Source: Lewinellaceae bacterium (GTDB lineage Bacteria; Bacteroidota; Bacteroidia; Chitinophagales; Saprospiraceae). Taken from it: a stretch of 64,000 nt of DNA. The stretch lies in contig JADJYW010000001.1 of NCBI GenBank assembly GCA_016719605.1, positions 496,001-560,000 of the forward strand, given 5' to 3'. This document shows, piece by piece, positions 24,152 to 31,691 of this stretch. The first letter of the stretch is position 1. Each line of letters opens with the position of its first letter. The notes under the pieces were generated by a model. The model was not told the DNA's origin. It did no database searches and was given only the letters and a program-made list of their open reading frames with translations. Made by a program: the position numbers and the translations under genes.

Positions 24152-25618
24152 TCAGTCTTTTTCTTTTTTCTTGTCCGGCTCAGCCATTCGGATACGACTG
24201 CCGGCCTTGAGTTTGCGTGCGATAGCCGAGTACGGCCCGGTCACCACGGATTCCCCCTCTTTCAGGCCGGAGGTAATTTCGATAAAATCGTTGTCCTGGA
24301 TACCAACCTTGACCTCCCGCATGGCCACGGTGTCGCCGATGGCTACAAAAACAACCTCCTTGAGTTTGTTTTCTTTCTCGCTGTCGTCTTTGTCCTTGCC
24401 GGTATCCTTGGGGGGGGCTTCATCCTTCGGTTTTTTTGCCGTCTCGTCGTCTTCGTCGCCACGGGCGGTGACGGCGATGATGGGGACACTGAGCACGTTC
24501 TCCACTGTGTTGGTGTAGATATCTACGGAGGCGGACATACCGGGGCGGAAGGGGTATCGTTTGCCTTTTTCGAGCAGGTCGGTGTAGGAGGAGGGGTCAA
24601 TACGGATTTTGACCACAAAGTTGGTGACCTGATCGGTGTTCAGGGAGGCGCCGGCCACAGCCGAGCCGACATTGCTGGCGCTATTGGCAATTTCCGATAC
24701 CCGACCTTTGAACTTGCGCCCGAGGTAGGCATCCACCTCAATGTCGGCCTCGTCGTTGACGGCGACTTTGAGGATATCGGTTTCGCTCACTTCCACTTGT
24801 ACCTCCATGGAATGAAGGTTGGCAATGCGCATCATTTCGGTACCAGCCATTTGCAGTGTACCGACCACGCGCTCGCCTTTTTCGATACTGAGCTTGCTCA
24901 CAATACCGTTCACCGGGGCGGTAATGACGGTTTTTTGCAGGCTTGTGCGCAATTCCTTCAGGGTCGCCTGTGCGCTGGTGATGCCGAATTCGGCGACGCG
25001 CACGTTTTCGCGGGAGCCGGACAGGTTGGTTTCGGCGGCTTTTAGTGCGGCTTCGGAAGCGGCATACGAACTTTCGAGGCTGCGCAGGTTGCTGAGCGAG
25101 GTTTCAAAATCCTGTTCGGCGATGACACCCTCTTTGAACAGCTTTTCATTGCGCTTGTGCGCATTGCGCGCGGCTTCCAACTGGGCGGTCACCCGGTTTT
25201 TGTCGGCTTTGAGTTGCTCAATCTGGGCGCTGGAACCTTGCACATTGGCGGAGGTGATCTGGCGCTGCGCCTGGGCGCTGTTCACGGCTGCCTGACCACG
25301 CTCCACGGCACTTTGGTACTCGTCGGGGCGGATTTTGGCCAATATCTGGCCCGCAGTCACGGAGTCGCCCTCGCGCACGAACAAATCCACCACTTCGCCC
25401 GACACATCAGAGCTGATCTTGACCTCCGTTTCCGGGAAAATTTTTCCGCTGGCACTCACGGTCTCGCGGATGGTGCGGGGTTGTACTTTTTCTGTTGTGA
25501 CCTCCTCACCCTTGGGTTTTTGGCGGGCCTTCACAACGGCGGCAATGATGAGCAGGGCTAAAATGGCGACAATGGCGTATAAAAGGGTTCTATTACGTTT
25601 AGGCGCTTTGCTTGACAT
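24152..25618 (-). CDS. HlyD/MacA-type periplasmic adaptor of an efflux pump
   Basis: 488 residues from the ATG at 25618 (MSSKAPKRNRTLLYAIVAIL), giving one N-terminal membrane segment. The lipoyl-like halves (KISSDVSGEVVDLFVREGDSVTAGQ and TVITAPVNGIVSKLSIEKGERV) flank a long alpha-helical hairpin, and a beta-barrel with DVSGEV/PFRPGMSASVDIYT follows. An acidic, Lys-rich insertion (about 395-425) is unusual. It would link an inner-membrane transporter to the TolC partner encoded upstream; no transporter gene lies next to it here. Confidence 0.87.
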   Translation of the reverse strand: MSSKAPKRNRTLLYAIVAILALLIIAAVVKARQKPKGEEVTTEKVQPRTIRETVSASGKIFPETEVKISSDVSGEVVDLFVREGDSVTAGQILAKIRPDEYQSAVERGQAAVNSAQAQRQITSANVQGSSAQIEQLKADKNRVTAQLEAARNAHKRNEKLFKEGVIAEQDFETSLSNLRSLESSYAASEAALKAAETNLSGSRENVRVAEFGITSAQATLKELRTSLQKTVITAPVNGIVSKLSIEKGERVVGTLQMAGTEMMRIANLHSMEVQVEVSETDILKVAVNDEADIEVDAYLGRKFKGRVSEIANSASNVGSAVAGASLNTDQVTNFVVKIRIDPSSYTDLLEKGKRYPFRPGMSASVDIYTNTVENVLSVPIIAVTARGDEDDETAKKPKDEAPPKDTGKDKDDSEKENKLKEVVFVAIGDTVAMREVKVGIQDNDFIEITSGLKEGESVVTGPYSAIARKLKAGSRIRMAEPDKKKEKD

Positions 25619-25688
25619 GGTGTGTGCTATTTGTTGGTTACTGGCTGTTGATTTTTGGCTGAATGATGCCCGGAAGAGCCAACCGTCT

Positions 25689-27128
25689 TTAGAGTCGGAG
25701 TTCTTTGCCTTGGTAGAAGTCAAGTATTTTGAGTCGGAAAAGGTAGTCGTACCGGGCTACGATGAGGTCGTTTTCAGCGTTGGCGAGGTTTGTTTTGGCG
25801 GTAGTCAGTTCGAGGCTATTGGCTGCGCCGAGGCTGTGGCGTTTGTCGGTGTTGGCGAATGCTGCCTGCACGGCTTCGTAGGTTTTTTGGGCAGCATCCA
25901 GTTGTTTTCGGGCCGAGCGCGCGTTGGCTATGGCTGTCTGGATATCATTTTTGAGTTGCTGGCGGGTTTGGTTTTCCTGCAATTGCGCATTTACGACGCC
26001 AAGGCGGGCGCGTTCCACGTTGAGCCGCACCCGGCCATTTTGGTAAATGGGTATGCTCAGTTGCATGCCGATGCCCTGACCGAAGTTTTGGTCCAACTGT
26101 GAAAAATAAGACAGTTTGGGGAAGTCGTAAACATCAATGTACTGCTGGACTGATACGTCCACGTCGTTGATCCGGATATTGACGGGCGGGCTGAGGGTGG
26201 AACTGACTAAACGCCCGTTGGCAAAGTCCCGGAACTGGGAGGAGTAGTTGCTGCTCAGGCTGGCGAAGAACGACAAGGTCGGCATGTAGTCGGCTTTGGC
26301 GAGTGGCACACCCGTTTCGGCGCTTTTGATTCGGAAAGCCGCTGCTTGCACGTTGGGCTGGGTTTCCAGCGCTGTAGCATACACGGGCTGAAGACTATAA
26401 TTGTCCGGATTTACGTCTGCCGGGATGGTGTAGGTTGGTCGTTCGATGCGTAGGTCGAAGTCGGGTTCGAGTTGGAGGAGTTGTTTGAGGGCGAGATAGG
26501 CCAGGTCCACACTGTTTTGGGCCTGCACATCCAGTTGTTCCTCGCGGGCAATCTGGGCTTGTACGTTGAAACGGTCTGCTGCGGGCACGGTGCCGGCCTC
26601 GATCAGTTTTTGGGTATTATCCAGTTGGCGCCGGCTTTGCTCGACGCGCCGACCGGCGCTTTCGAGTTGTTCTTCGGCGAGCAGGATATTGAGGTAGGCT
26701 TGTGCCACTTGCAAGGCCAGGTTGTTGGCAGTTTGATTGGCATCGGCATCAGCGGCGAGGGCATTCCAGTGGGCCTGTTTTATGCTTTGGTTGATTTGTC
26801 CACCGGAAAAAACGGGCAGTCCGGCATTGAGGCTCATGCTGTTGAACGTAATGCCCGAAGTGACAAACTGGTTGGTGGCCGGGTCGATGGTACGGCCAAA
26901 CTGCTCGCCCACGTTGGAGTTGATATTGACGGTGGGCAGCCGGGCTGCCTTGGCTTGACGTTCAGAGAGCATGGCTACTTTTACGTTGGCACGCGCCTGT
27001 TGTACCGTCAGGTTGGCATCTTGAGCATATCGGACGCAGCGTTCGAGCGACCACGTTTCCTGGCCGAAAATGGGCGAAACGATGGCCAATAGCAAGAAAG
27101 CAAGGGAAGTTTTGGCAATGTGTCTCAT
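25689..27128 (-). CDS. TolC family outer membrane efflux protein
   Basis: 479 residues from the ATG at 27128, with a signal peptide (MRHIAKTSLAFLLLAIVSPIFGQ). Two repeated helical/beta units of the outer membrane factor family are visible: WSLERCVRYAQDANLTVQQA near the start, GLPVFSGGQINQSIKQA and LSIPIYQNGRVRLNVERA as the strand regions, and long helices with LQVAQAYLNILLAEEQLE. It should form the outer membrane exit duct for the adaptor encoded 70 bp downstream. Confidence 0.9.
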   Translation of the reverse strand: MRHIAKTSLAFLLLAIVSPIFGQETWSLERCVRYAQDANLTVQQARANVKVAMLSERQAKAARLPTVNINSNVGEQFGRTIDPATNQFVTSGITFNSMSLNAGLPVFSGGQINQSIKQAHWNALAADADANQTANNLALQVAQAYLNILLAEEQLESAGRRVEQSRRQLDNTQKLIEAGTVPAADRFNVQAQIAREEQLDVQAQNSVDLAYLALKQLLQLEPDFDLRIERPTYTIPADVNPDNYSLQPVYATALETQPNVQAAAFRIKSAETGVPLAKADYMPTLSFFASLSSNYSSQFRDFANGRLVSSTLSPPVNIRINDVDVSVQQYIDVYDFPKLSYFSQLDQNFGQGIGMQLSIPIYQNGRVRLNVERARLGVVNAQLQENQTRQQLKNDIQTAIANARSARKQLDAAQKTYEAVQAAFANTDKRHSLGAANSLELTTAKTNLANAENDLIVARYDYLFRLKILDFYQGKELRL

Positions 27129-27238
27129 ATTCTTGACAATGCTTTTAAAGAGGCGCAAGGATACAGTACCCTTGTGCGGCATAGCCGTTTTTTATATCAA
27201 TGAAAAAAAACGACGGATGAACGCGGCGGGCAAGAAGG

Positions 27239-27799
27239 TTAGCCAATAGCTTGCTTCTCCTCCTGCTCGAAGTTCAGTTTGAATCCGATGCGCTGGTTCT
27301 CATCGGGCCGGTCGTCGTCGTAGTCTTCCCACAAGGTGATTTCGGTGATGAATGTTTCGAGGTGGCGGATCAGATACGGTTCCTTGATTTCCTCCGGCCG
27401 GTAAATCGCCAGCGTTTTGGGTGGCTGGGGCTGTCCGTACTTTTCGATGTATGGGTAATTGACGAGTACCAGAATTTTCCCATTGAACAACTGCTGATAC
27501 ACCAGGGAGCCGTTCTGCTTGATGAGGTCGCGGTGCAGCCCGTCGCCCACCGGCTCGCCAAGACCACTGTGCGAACTGCCCAGCGACAAAGAAACGGCTT
27601 CAAGATTTTGGATATCGGAACGCTCCTCTACTGCACAGCCGAGTTTGGCGGCATCAGCGGCTCGTTGGAGATAATCCACAATCTCGTTTCGCAGGCGTTT
27701 TTGCCAGATTTCACGGTACTGCTCGGTGTTTTGCAGCACCTCCTGGTAGCGCTCGACCTTGCGCCGGAAGTTGAGGCAATCTTGTTCGTTAAATGTCAT
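27239..27799 (-). CDS. Conserved hypothetical protein
   Basis: 186 residues, soluble, no signal peptide. An N-terminal helical part (NFRRKVERYQEVLQNTEQYREIW) is followed by a compact domain with LFNGKILVLVNYPYIEKYG, PPKTLAIYRPEEIKEPYLI and TEITLWEDYDDD. I do not recognise a function. The start codon sits directly behind a long 15-bp repeat leader. Codon use looks like that of the neighbours, so I accept it as a real gene. Confidence 0.7.
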   Translation of the reverse strand: MTFNEQDCLNFRRKVERYQEVLQNTEQYREIWQKRLRNEIVDYLQRAADAAKLGCAVEERSDIQNLEAVSLSLGSSHSGLGEPVGDGLHRDLIKQNGSLVYQQLFNGKILVLVNYPYIEKYGQPQPPKTLAIYRPEEIKEPYLIRHLETFITEITLWEDYDDDRPDENQRIGFKLNFEQEEKQAIG

Positions 27800-27808
27800 G
27801 TTGTGTGC

Positions 27809-27925
27809 GGGTTGGAAGGTTTCTGGTTTCGAGGTTTCTGGTTGGAAGGTTTTTGGTTGGAAGGTTTTTGGTTGGAAGGTTTCTGGTTGGAAGGTTTCTG
27901 GTTGGAAGGTTTTTGGTTAGGTTGG
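27809..27925 (-). repeat. 15-bp tandem repeat leader, about seven units
   Basis: On the minus strand the unit reads close to AACCAGAAACCTTCC or AACCAAAAACCTTCC, in perfect 15-bp register for five units. The array ends nine bases before the start of the hypothetical gene at 27799, and its far end abuts the DjlA stop at 27933. Confidence 0.88.
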
Positions 27926-27932
27926 CAATACT

Positions 27933-28745
27933 CTAACTTTTTCTGGCTTCCAGTATTTTTTCGTACGCTTCGTTAATTTGCTGGAATTTTTCCTTGGCAT
28001 GGCGAAGTGCCTCATTGGAAGCGCCGCGGGCCAGGAGTTTGTCGGGATGCCATTGCATAGCCAGTTTTCGGAATTTTTGTTTGATGACATCCACCGAATC
28101 GCTCGGCTGGGCGCCAAGGATGGCATAGTACGGATCGAGAGGCGACCAGCGCGGCTGTTGTCCCCGCGGCGGCGGCGGGGCTTGGTAGTAGCGGTACTTG
28201 ATGCGGTCGTATTGCAGGCGACCGATGTGGAACAACCCCGCAGCACGCAGCAGCAATTCTTCCTCGCGGGGGTTCAGTCTGCCGTCAGCGGCAGCAGTGG
28301 CGAAGAGCAGGTCCATCATGTTTAGTACTTGGTGGCGCTCGCGGCTGAACTCCTGATAAAAAACCCGCGCGTACTGCTCAAATGGCGCCTCGGAATCCTT
28401 CGCGGCTTTCCAAACCCGAATGACATCGTGGCGCGCGCGGTCGGTGAGCCGAAACTGCTGACGAATCAGTTTTTCCATAAAACCGACCTCGTTCTGATTG
28501 ATTGGGCCATCGGCTTTGGCCATTTTGGCGCACAGGCTAAAAACGTGATAAACGAAAGCCCCTTGCCGACGCTGATAGGCGCGAAACTCCTGCTCGGACA
28601 CCTCAAAGTCGCGCCGCCGGTCGAACAGCAAGTGGCCCAATGCCGAACCCAGGATAAAACCCCACAGCGCTCCAAAAGGGATACCCATCCTGTCGAGCAG
28701 GATCATGCCGACGATGCCGGCCAAGAGTTTTCCACGTATTTCCAT
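27933..28745 (-). CDS. djlA: DjlA-like co-chaperone (TerB plus J domain)
   Basis: 270 residues. An N-terminal hydrophobic segment (about 5-42, GMILLDRMGIPFGALWGFILG) anchors it in the membrane. A TerB-like helical domain follows (AKMAKADGPINQNEVGFMEKLI and FATAAADGRLNPREEELLLRAA, which repeat the acidic metal-site pattern). A C-terminal J domain (about 205-265) starts DPYYAILGAQPSD and carries the essential HPD in QWHPDKLLARG. The order matches DjlA, which stimulates DnaK at the inner membrane. It is the upstream gene to the repeat-led hypothetical protein. Confidence 0.88.
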   Translation of the reverse strand: MEIRGKLLAGIVGMILLDRMGIPFGALWGFILGSALGHLLFDRRRDFEVSEQEFRAYQRRQGAFVYHVFSLCAKMAKADGPINQNEVGFMEKLIRQQFRLTDRARHDVIRVWKAAKDSEAPFEQYARVFYQEFSRERHQVLNMMDLLFATAAADGRLNPREEELLLRAAGLFHIGRLQYDRIKYRYYQAPPPPRGQQPRWSPLDPYYAILGAQPSDSVDVIKQKFRKLAMQWHPDKLLARGASNEALRHAKEKFQQINEAYEKILEARKS

Positions 28746-28757
28746 CAGGCGGCAAAA

Positions 28758-30410
28758 CTACCGGGAAAATTTTTCCACCTGCGTAAAATCAAACACTTCC
28801 ACATCAAACAACCCGAGATCGGTCATTTTCAGAGAGGGAATAACAGGCAGGGCAAGGAAAGACAATACCATAAACGGCGCCCGCAGGGCACAGGGAAGGG
28901 TTTCTTTCGTCCAGGTGTCCAGTTGGGCGTAGGTCTGCGCCAGTTCGTAGCCGTCGGCGTTGCTCATCAGTCCGGCGATAGGCAACGGCAGCACCCGTGT
29001 GTCGCCCGCTCCGTCGGTAGCGCTGATGCCGCCCCGGGCTTCGATGACGGCGTTTACCGCCGTACAGAGCGACACATCATCGGCGCCTACAGCCACGATA
29101 TTGTGCGAATCGTGTGCCACACTGGAGGCCAGGGCGCCGCGTTGCAGGCCGAAGCCGCGTACGAAGCCGATGGCAGGCGGCACGTCGGGTGCGTAGCGGT
29201 TGACTACGGCTATTTTCAGTACATCGTGGGCAGGGTAGGGGAGCAGCCGCCCGTCCTGCATGTGGGCGTGGCCCTCCTCGCTCCCGGTTACGATCTCGCC
29301 GTCCCGGGCGCGAATGATGCGCACGATACCCGTACCGTGTTTCGACGGCAGGTGGAAATCGGCGGGAGTTTTGGGCAGGGCTGCGAACTGGTTTGGCGTG
29401 CCGGAGGGCTGATGCGGCAAGTGGGTCACCCCCTTTTCGGCCACACAGGCGCCGCCGATCCAGGTTTCGAGCACCTGAAAATCGGTGAGGTCGCTTACGC
29501 GGATAAAATCGGCTGGGTCGCCTTCGCGCAGCAGGCCGACGGGCAGGCGGTAGTGCTGCACGGGGTTGAGGCAGGCAGCGCGCAGGGTGTCGAACAGGTC
29601 GCAACCTTTGGCCACGGCTCGGGCGGCGAGGCGGTCAATATGCCCGCGGAGCAGGTCGTCGGGGTGTTTGTCGTCGCTGCAAAACATAATCTGCCCGGGA
29701 AACTCGTGCAGGAGGGGCCACAGGGCTTCAAAATTGCGGGCGGCGCTGCCCTCGCGGATGAGGATATGTACGCCGAGTTGGGCTTTTTCGCGGCCCTCGT
29801 CGTAGGTGAAACATTCGTGGTCGGTGGTGATGCCGGCGGCGAAGTAGCGTTGGGCATCGGCGCCGCGCAGGCCCGGCGCGTGGCCGTCCACGGGTTTGCC
29901 GAGGCGTTTGGCGGCGGCTATTTTGGCTAATACCTGCGCATCGCCGTGCAGCACGCCGGGAAAATTCATCATTTCCGACAGGTAGCCGATAGCGGGGTTT
30001 TCGAGCAGGCGCTCCACATCAGCTGCGTCGAGCACGGCGCCGGCGGTTTCGAAACCGGTAGCCGGTACGCAGGAGGGGGCGCCAAAACAAAATTTTACGG
30101 GTACACGGCGGGCGTCGTCCAGCATGAACTGAACCCCTTCGGTGCCGAGGACGTTAGCGATCTCGTGCGGGTCCGATACCGTGGCTACGGTGCCGTGCAC
30201 CACGGCCATGCGGGCAAATTCCGCCGGTGGCAGCATGCTGCTCTCGATGTGGACGTGGGCATCTACGAAGCCGGGCAGCAGGTAGCCGGCATCGTCGGGT
30301 GCGCTTTTCACTTCGCGAATGTGCCGGATGCAGCCCTTTTCGATGGTGATTTCCGCTGGATAGATGCGGCGGGTATGGAGGTTGACGAGATGGGCGACGG
30401 TGCGGTACAT
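28758..30410 (-). CDS. ade: Adenine deaminase
   Basis: 550 residues, amidohydrolase superfamily. GFVDAHVHIESSMLPPAEFAR carries the metal-binding H-x-H and the E-S-S of adenine deaminases; SDPHEIANVLG and GHAPGLRGADAQRYFAAGITTDHECF follow, and the C-terminal domain has SVAHDSHNIVAVGA and RGGISATDG. It converts adenine to hypoxanthine and ammonia for purine salvage. A G-poor repeat leader precedes its start. Confidence 0.92.
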   Translation of the reverse strand: MYRTVAHLVNLHTRRIYPAEITIEKGCIRHIREVKSAPDDAGYLLPGFVDAHVHIESSMLPPAEFARMAVVHGTVATVSDPHEIANVLGTEGVQFMLDDARRVPVKFCFGAPSCVPATGFETAGAVLDAADVERLLENPAIGYLSEMMNFPGVLHGDAQVLAKIAAAKRLGKPVDGHAPGLRGADAQRYFAAGITTDHECFTYDEGREKAQLGVHILIREGSAARNFEALWPLLHEFPGQIMFCSDDKHPDDLLRGHIDRLAARAVAKGCDLFDTLRAACLNPVQHYRLPVGLLREGDPADFIRVSDLTDFQVLETWIGGACVAEKGVTHLPHQPSGTPNQFAALPKTPADFHLPSKHGTGIVRIIRARDGEIVTGSEEGHAHMQDGRLLPYPAHDVLKIAVVNRYAPDVPPAIGFVRGFGLQRGALASSVAHDSHNIVAVGADDVSLCTAVNAVIEARGGISATDGAGDTRVLPLPIAGLMSNADGYELAQTYAQLDTWTKETLPCALRAPFMVLSFLALPVIPSLKMTDLGLFDVEVFDFTQVEKFSR

Positions 30411-30417
30411 CGTTGAG

Positions 30418-30449
30418 TGGCTGGCTGGTTTATTGGTTGGCTGGTTGAA
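30418..30449 (-). repeat. Short AACCAGCC repeat leader of adenine deaminase gene
   Basis: On the minus strand AACCAGCCAACCAATAAACCAG runs up to a few bases before the start codon at 30410 (written here as overlapping AACCAGCC/AACCA words). It is a divergent member of the same leader group. Confidence 0.55.
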
Positions 30450-30458
30450 AAGAGACGG

Positions 30459-31589
30459 TTAATCCTTATCTAAAAGGGTCGTTACTTCTGCTATATCCAA
30501 CTGGAAAATTTCGGCAAGTCGCGCGAGGTCAGTTCCCGCAGCGTGGAGTGCGCGGATGGCGTTTTTAAGTTGCGTTTGTTTTTCTTCAAAGGCTTTTCTG
30601 GTTTCTTCAATGGTTTTTTCTTTTGCTTTTATAGCCAACTTGTGTTCCGAAATCAACTCATCTTTTTCCGAAATCAACCCGTCTTTTTCCGAAATCGCTG
30701 CGTCTTTCTTCGAAATCACCTCATCTTTTTCCGAAATCACCTCATCTTTTTCCGAAATCACCCCATCTTTTTCCGAAATCACCGCGTCTTTCTCCGAAAT
30801 CACTTTTTCCTTCGCTTCGATGATCTGTTCCTTAGCGGTGATCAGCCGCTGGTAGTCCTTGAACTCTTCGATCAGATCATCTTCGACCTCCATGGTTTGC
30901 CGGACAGCATCATCTGCAATGGCTTTTTGCAGCCGGCGGATCATCGGGCGGTAACGCTCCGGCAGGTCGTCCTCATTTACATTCAACAGGTGCCGGTTCT
31001 GGGTTGCATTGGACTGGTCGAAGAGCGTGAGCAATTGCTCCAGCTCCGTTCGACGCCGATCCCGGAGGTAGGGAATCTGAATAATGATGCTGTCGTGGGT
31101 CAAACTTTCGATGAATTCCTCTTTTTCGAGAATTGGCTCGCCGGTGGCAGCATCGGTGTACACGCGGTTGACCCGAATCACAGGCGCCTTAGTGTGCTCC
31201 AGGGTATGCCCCAAAAAATAGATGCTGATAATGGGTAGCGCTTTGCGGAATGGGTATTCCGGATTAGGTTCCCGCACCATATTTTCCTTGTTGCCGTATT
31301 GCTCGCCCAGATAACGGCGGAAACGCATGATGTCGGTGGCCAGCTTGGCTTTTTGCAATTCGAGAATGACCAGTTCTTGTTGCCCGTTTTCGTCGAGGAT
31401 ACGGGCGCTGAAGTCCATGCGCATCACGGCAAGTAGTTCGCCGACCGGGAAGTGGTGTTCCGTAGGGCGGAATTCGAGCGAAACAACCTCCCTGCCGATG
31501 ATGGCGGAAAGCAGCAGTTTGGCTACTTTTTCGTCGTTCATCATATACTTGAAAACGACATCGTAAATCGGGTTGGCAATTTGTACCAT
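30459..31589 (-). CDS. Rpn family PD-(D/E)XK nuclease with heptad-repeat tail
   Basis: 376 residues. The N-terminal domain is the Rpn/transposase_31-like nuclease: Asp59 in MRMDFSARI and Glu77-x-Gln79-Lys80 in VILELQK form the PD-(D/E)XK site. Rpn proteins cut DNA and promote RecA-independent recombination. From about residue 255 there are seven to eight heptads of the type VISEKDE, predicted to form a coiled coil, and a C-terminal small domain (RALHAAGTDLARLAEIFQ) typical of such proteins. A close paralogue with a different repeat count lies at 57.75 kb. Confidence 0.85.
   Translation of the reverse strand: MVQIANPIYDVVFKYMMNDEKVAKLLLSAIIGREVVSLEFRPTEHHFPVGELLAVMRMDFSARILDENGQQELVILELQKAKLATDIMRFRRYLGEQYGNKENMVREPNPEYPFRKALPIISIYFLGHTLEHTKAPVIRVNRVYTDAATGEPILEKEEFIESLTHDSIIIQIPYLRDRRRTELEQLLTLFDQSNATQNRHLLNVNEDDLPERYRPMIRRLQKAIADDAVRQTMEVEDDLIEEFKDYQRLITAKEQIIEAKEKVISEKDAVISEKDGVISEKDEVISEKDEVISKKDAAISEKDGLISEKDELISEHKLAIKAKEKTIEETRKAFEEKQTQLKNAIRALHAAGTDLARLAEIFQLDIAEVTTLLDKD
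30646..30806 (-). repeat. 21-bp in-frame minisatellite inside Rpn gene
   Basis: About eight copies of a 21-bp unit (ATTTCGGAAAAAGA core on the coding strand) encode the heptads. Copies are nearly identical at DNA level, so length changes by slippage would keep the frame. Confidence 0.85.
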
Positions 31590-31691
31590 CGTACAGCAGG
31601 TTTTGGAAGGTTAAAGATAGGGTGTATCGTTGTTGAGGGGGGTGAAAAAGTTGAGTGGGTTAAGAGTAGTTGAGGCGATTGAGAAAGCCGT

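Noticed and set aside
27809..27925. Possible CRISPR array or coding repeat (FWLEG)
   Set aside because: No spacers, and the translated pentapeptides come from the non-gene strand.
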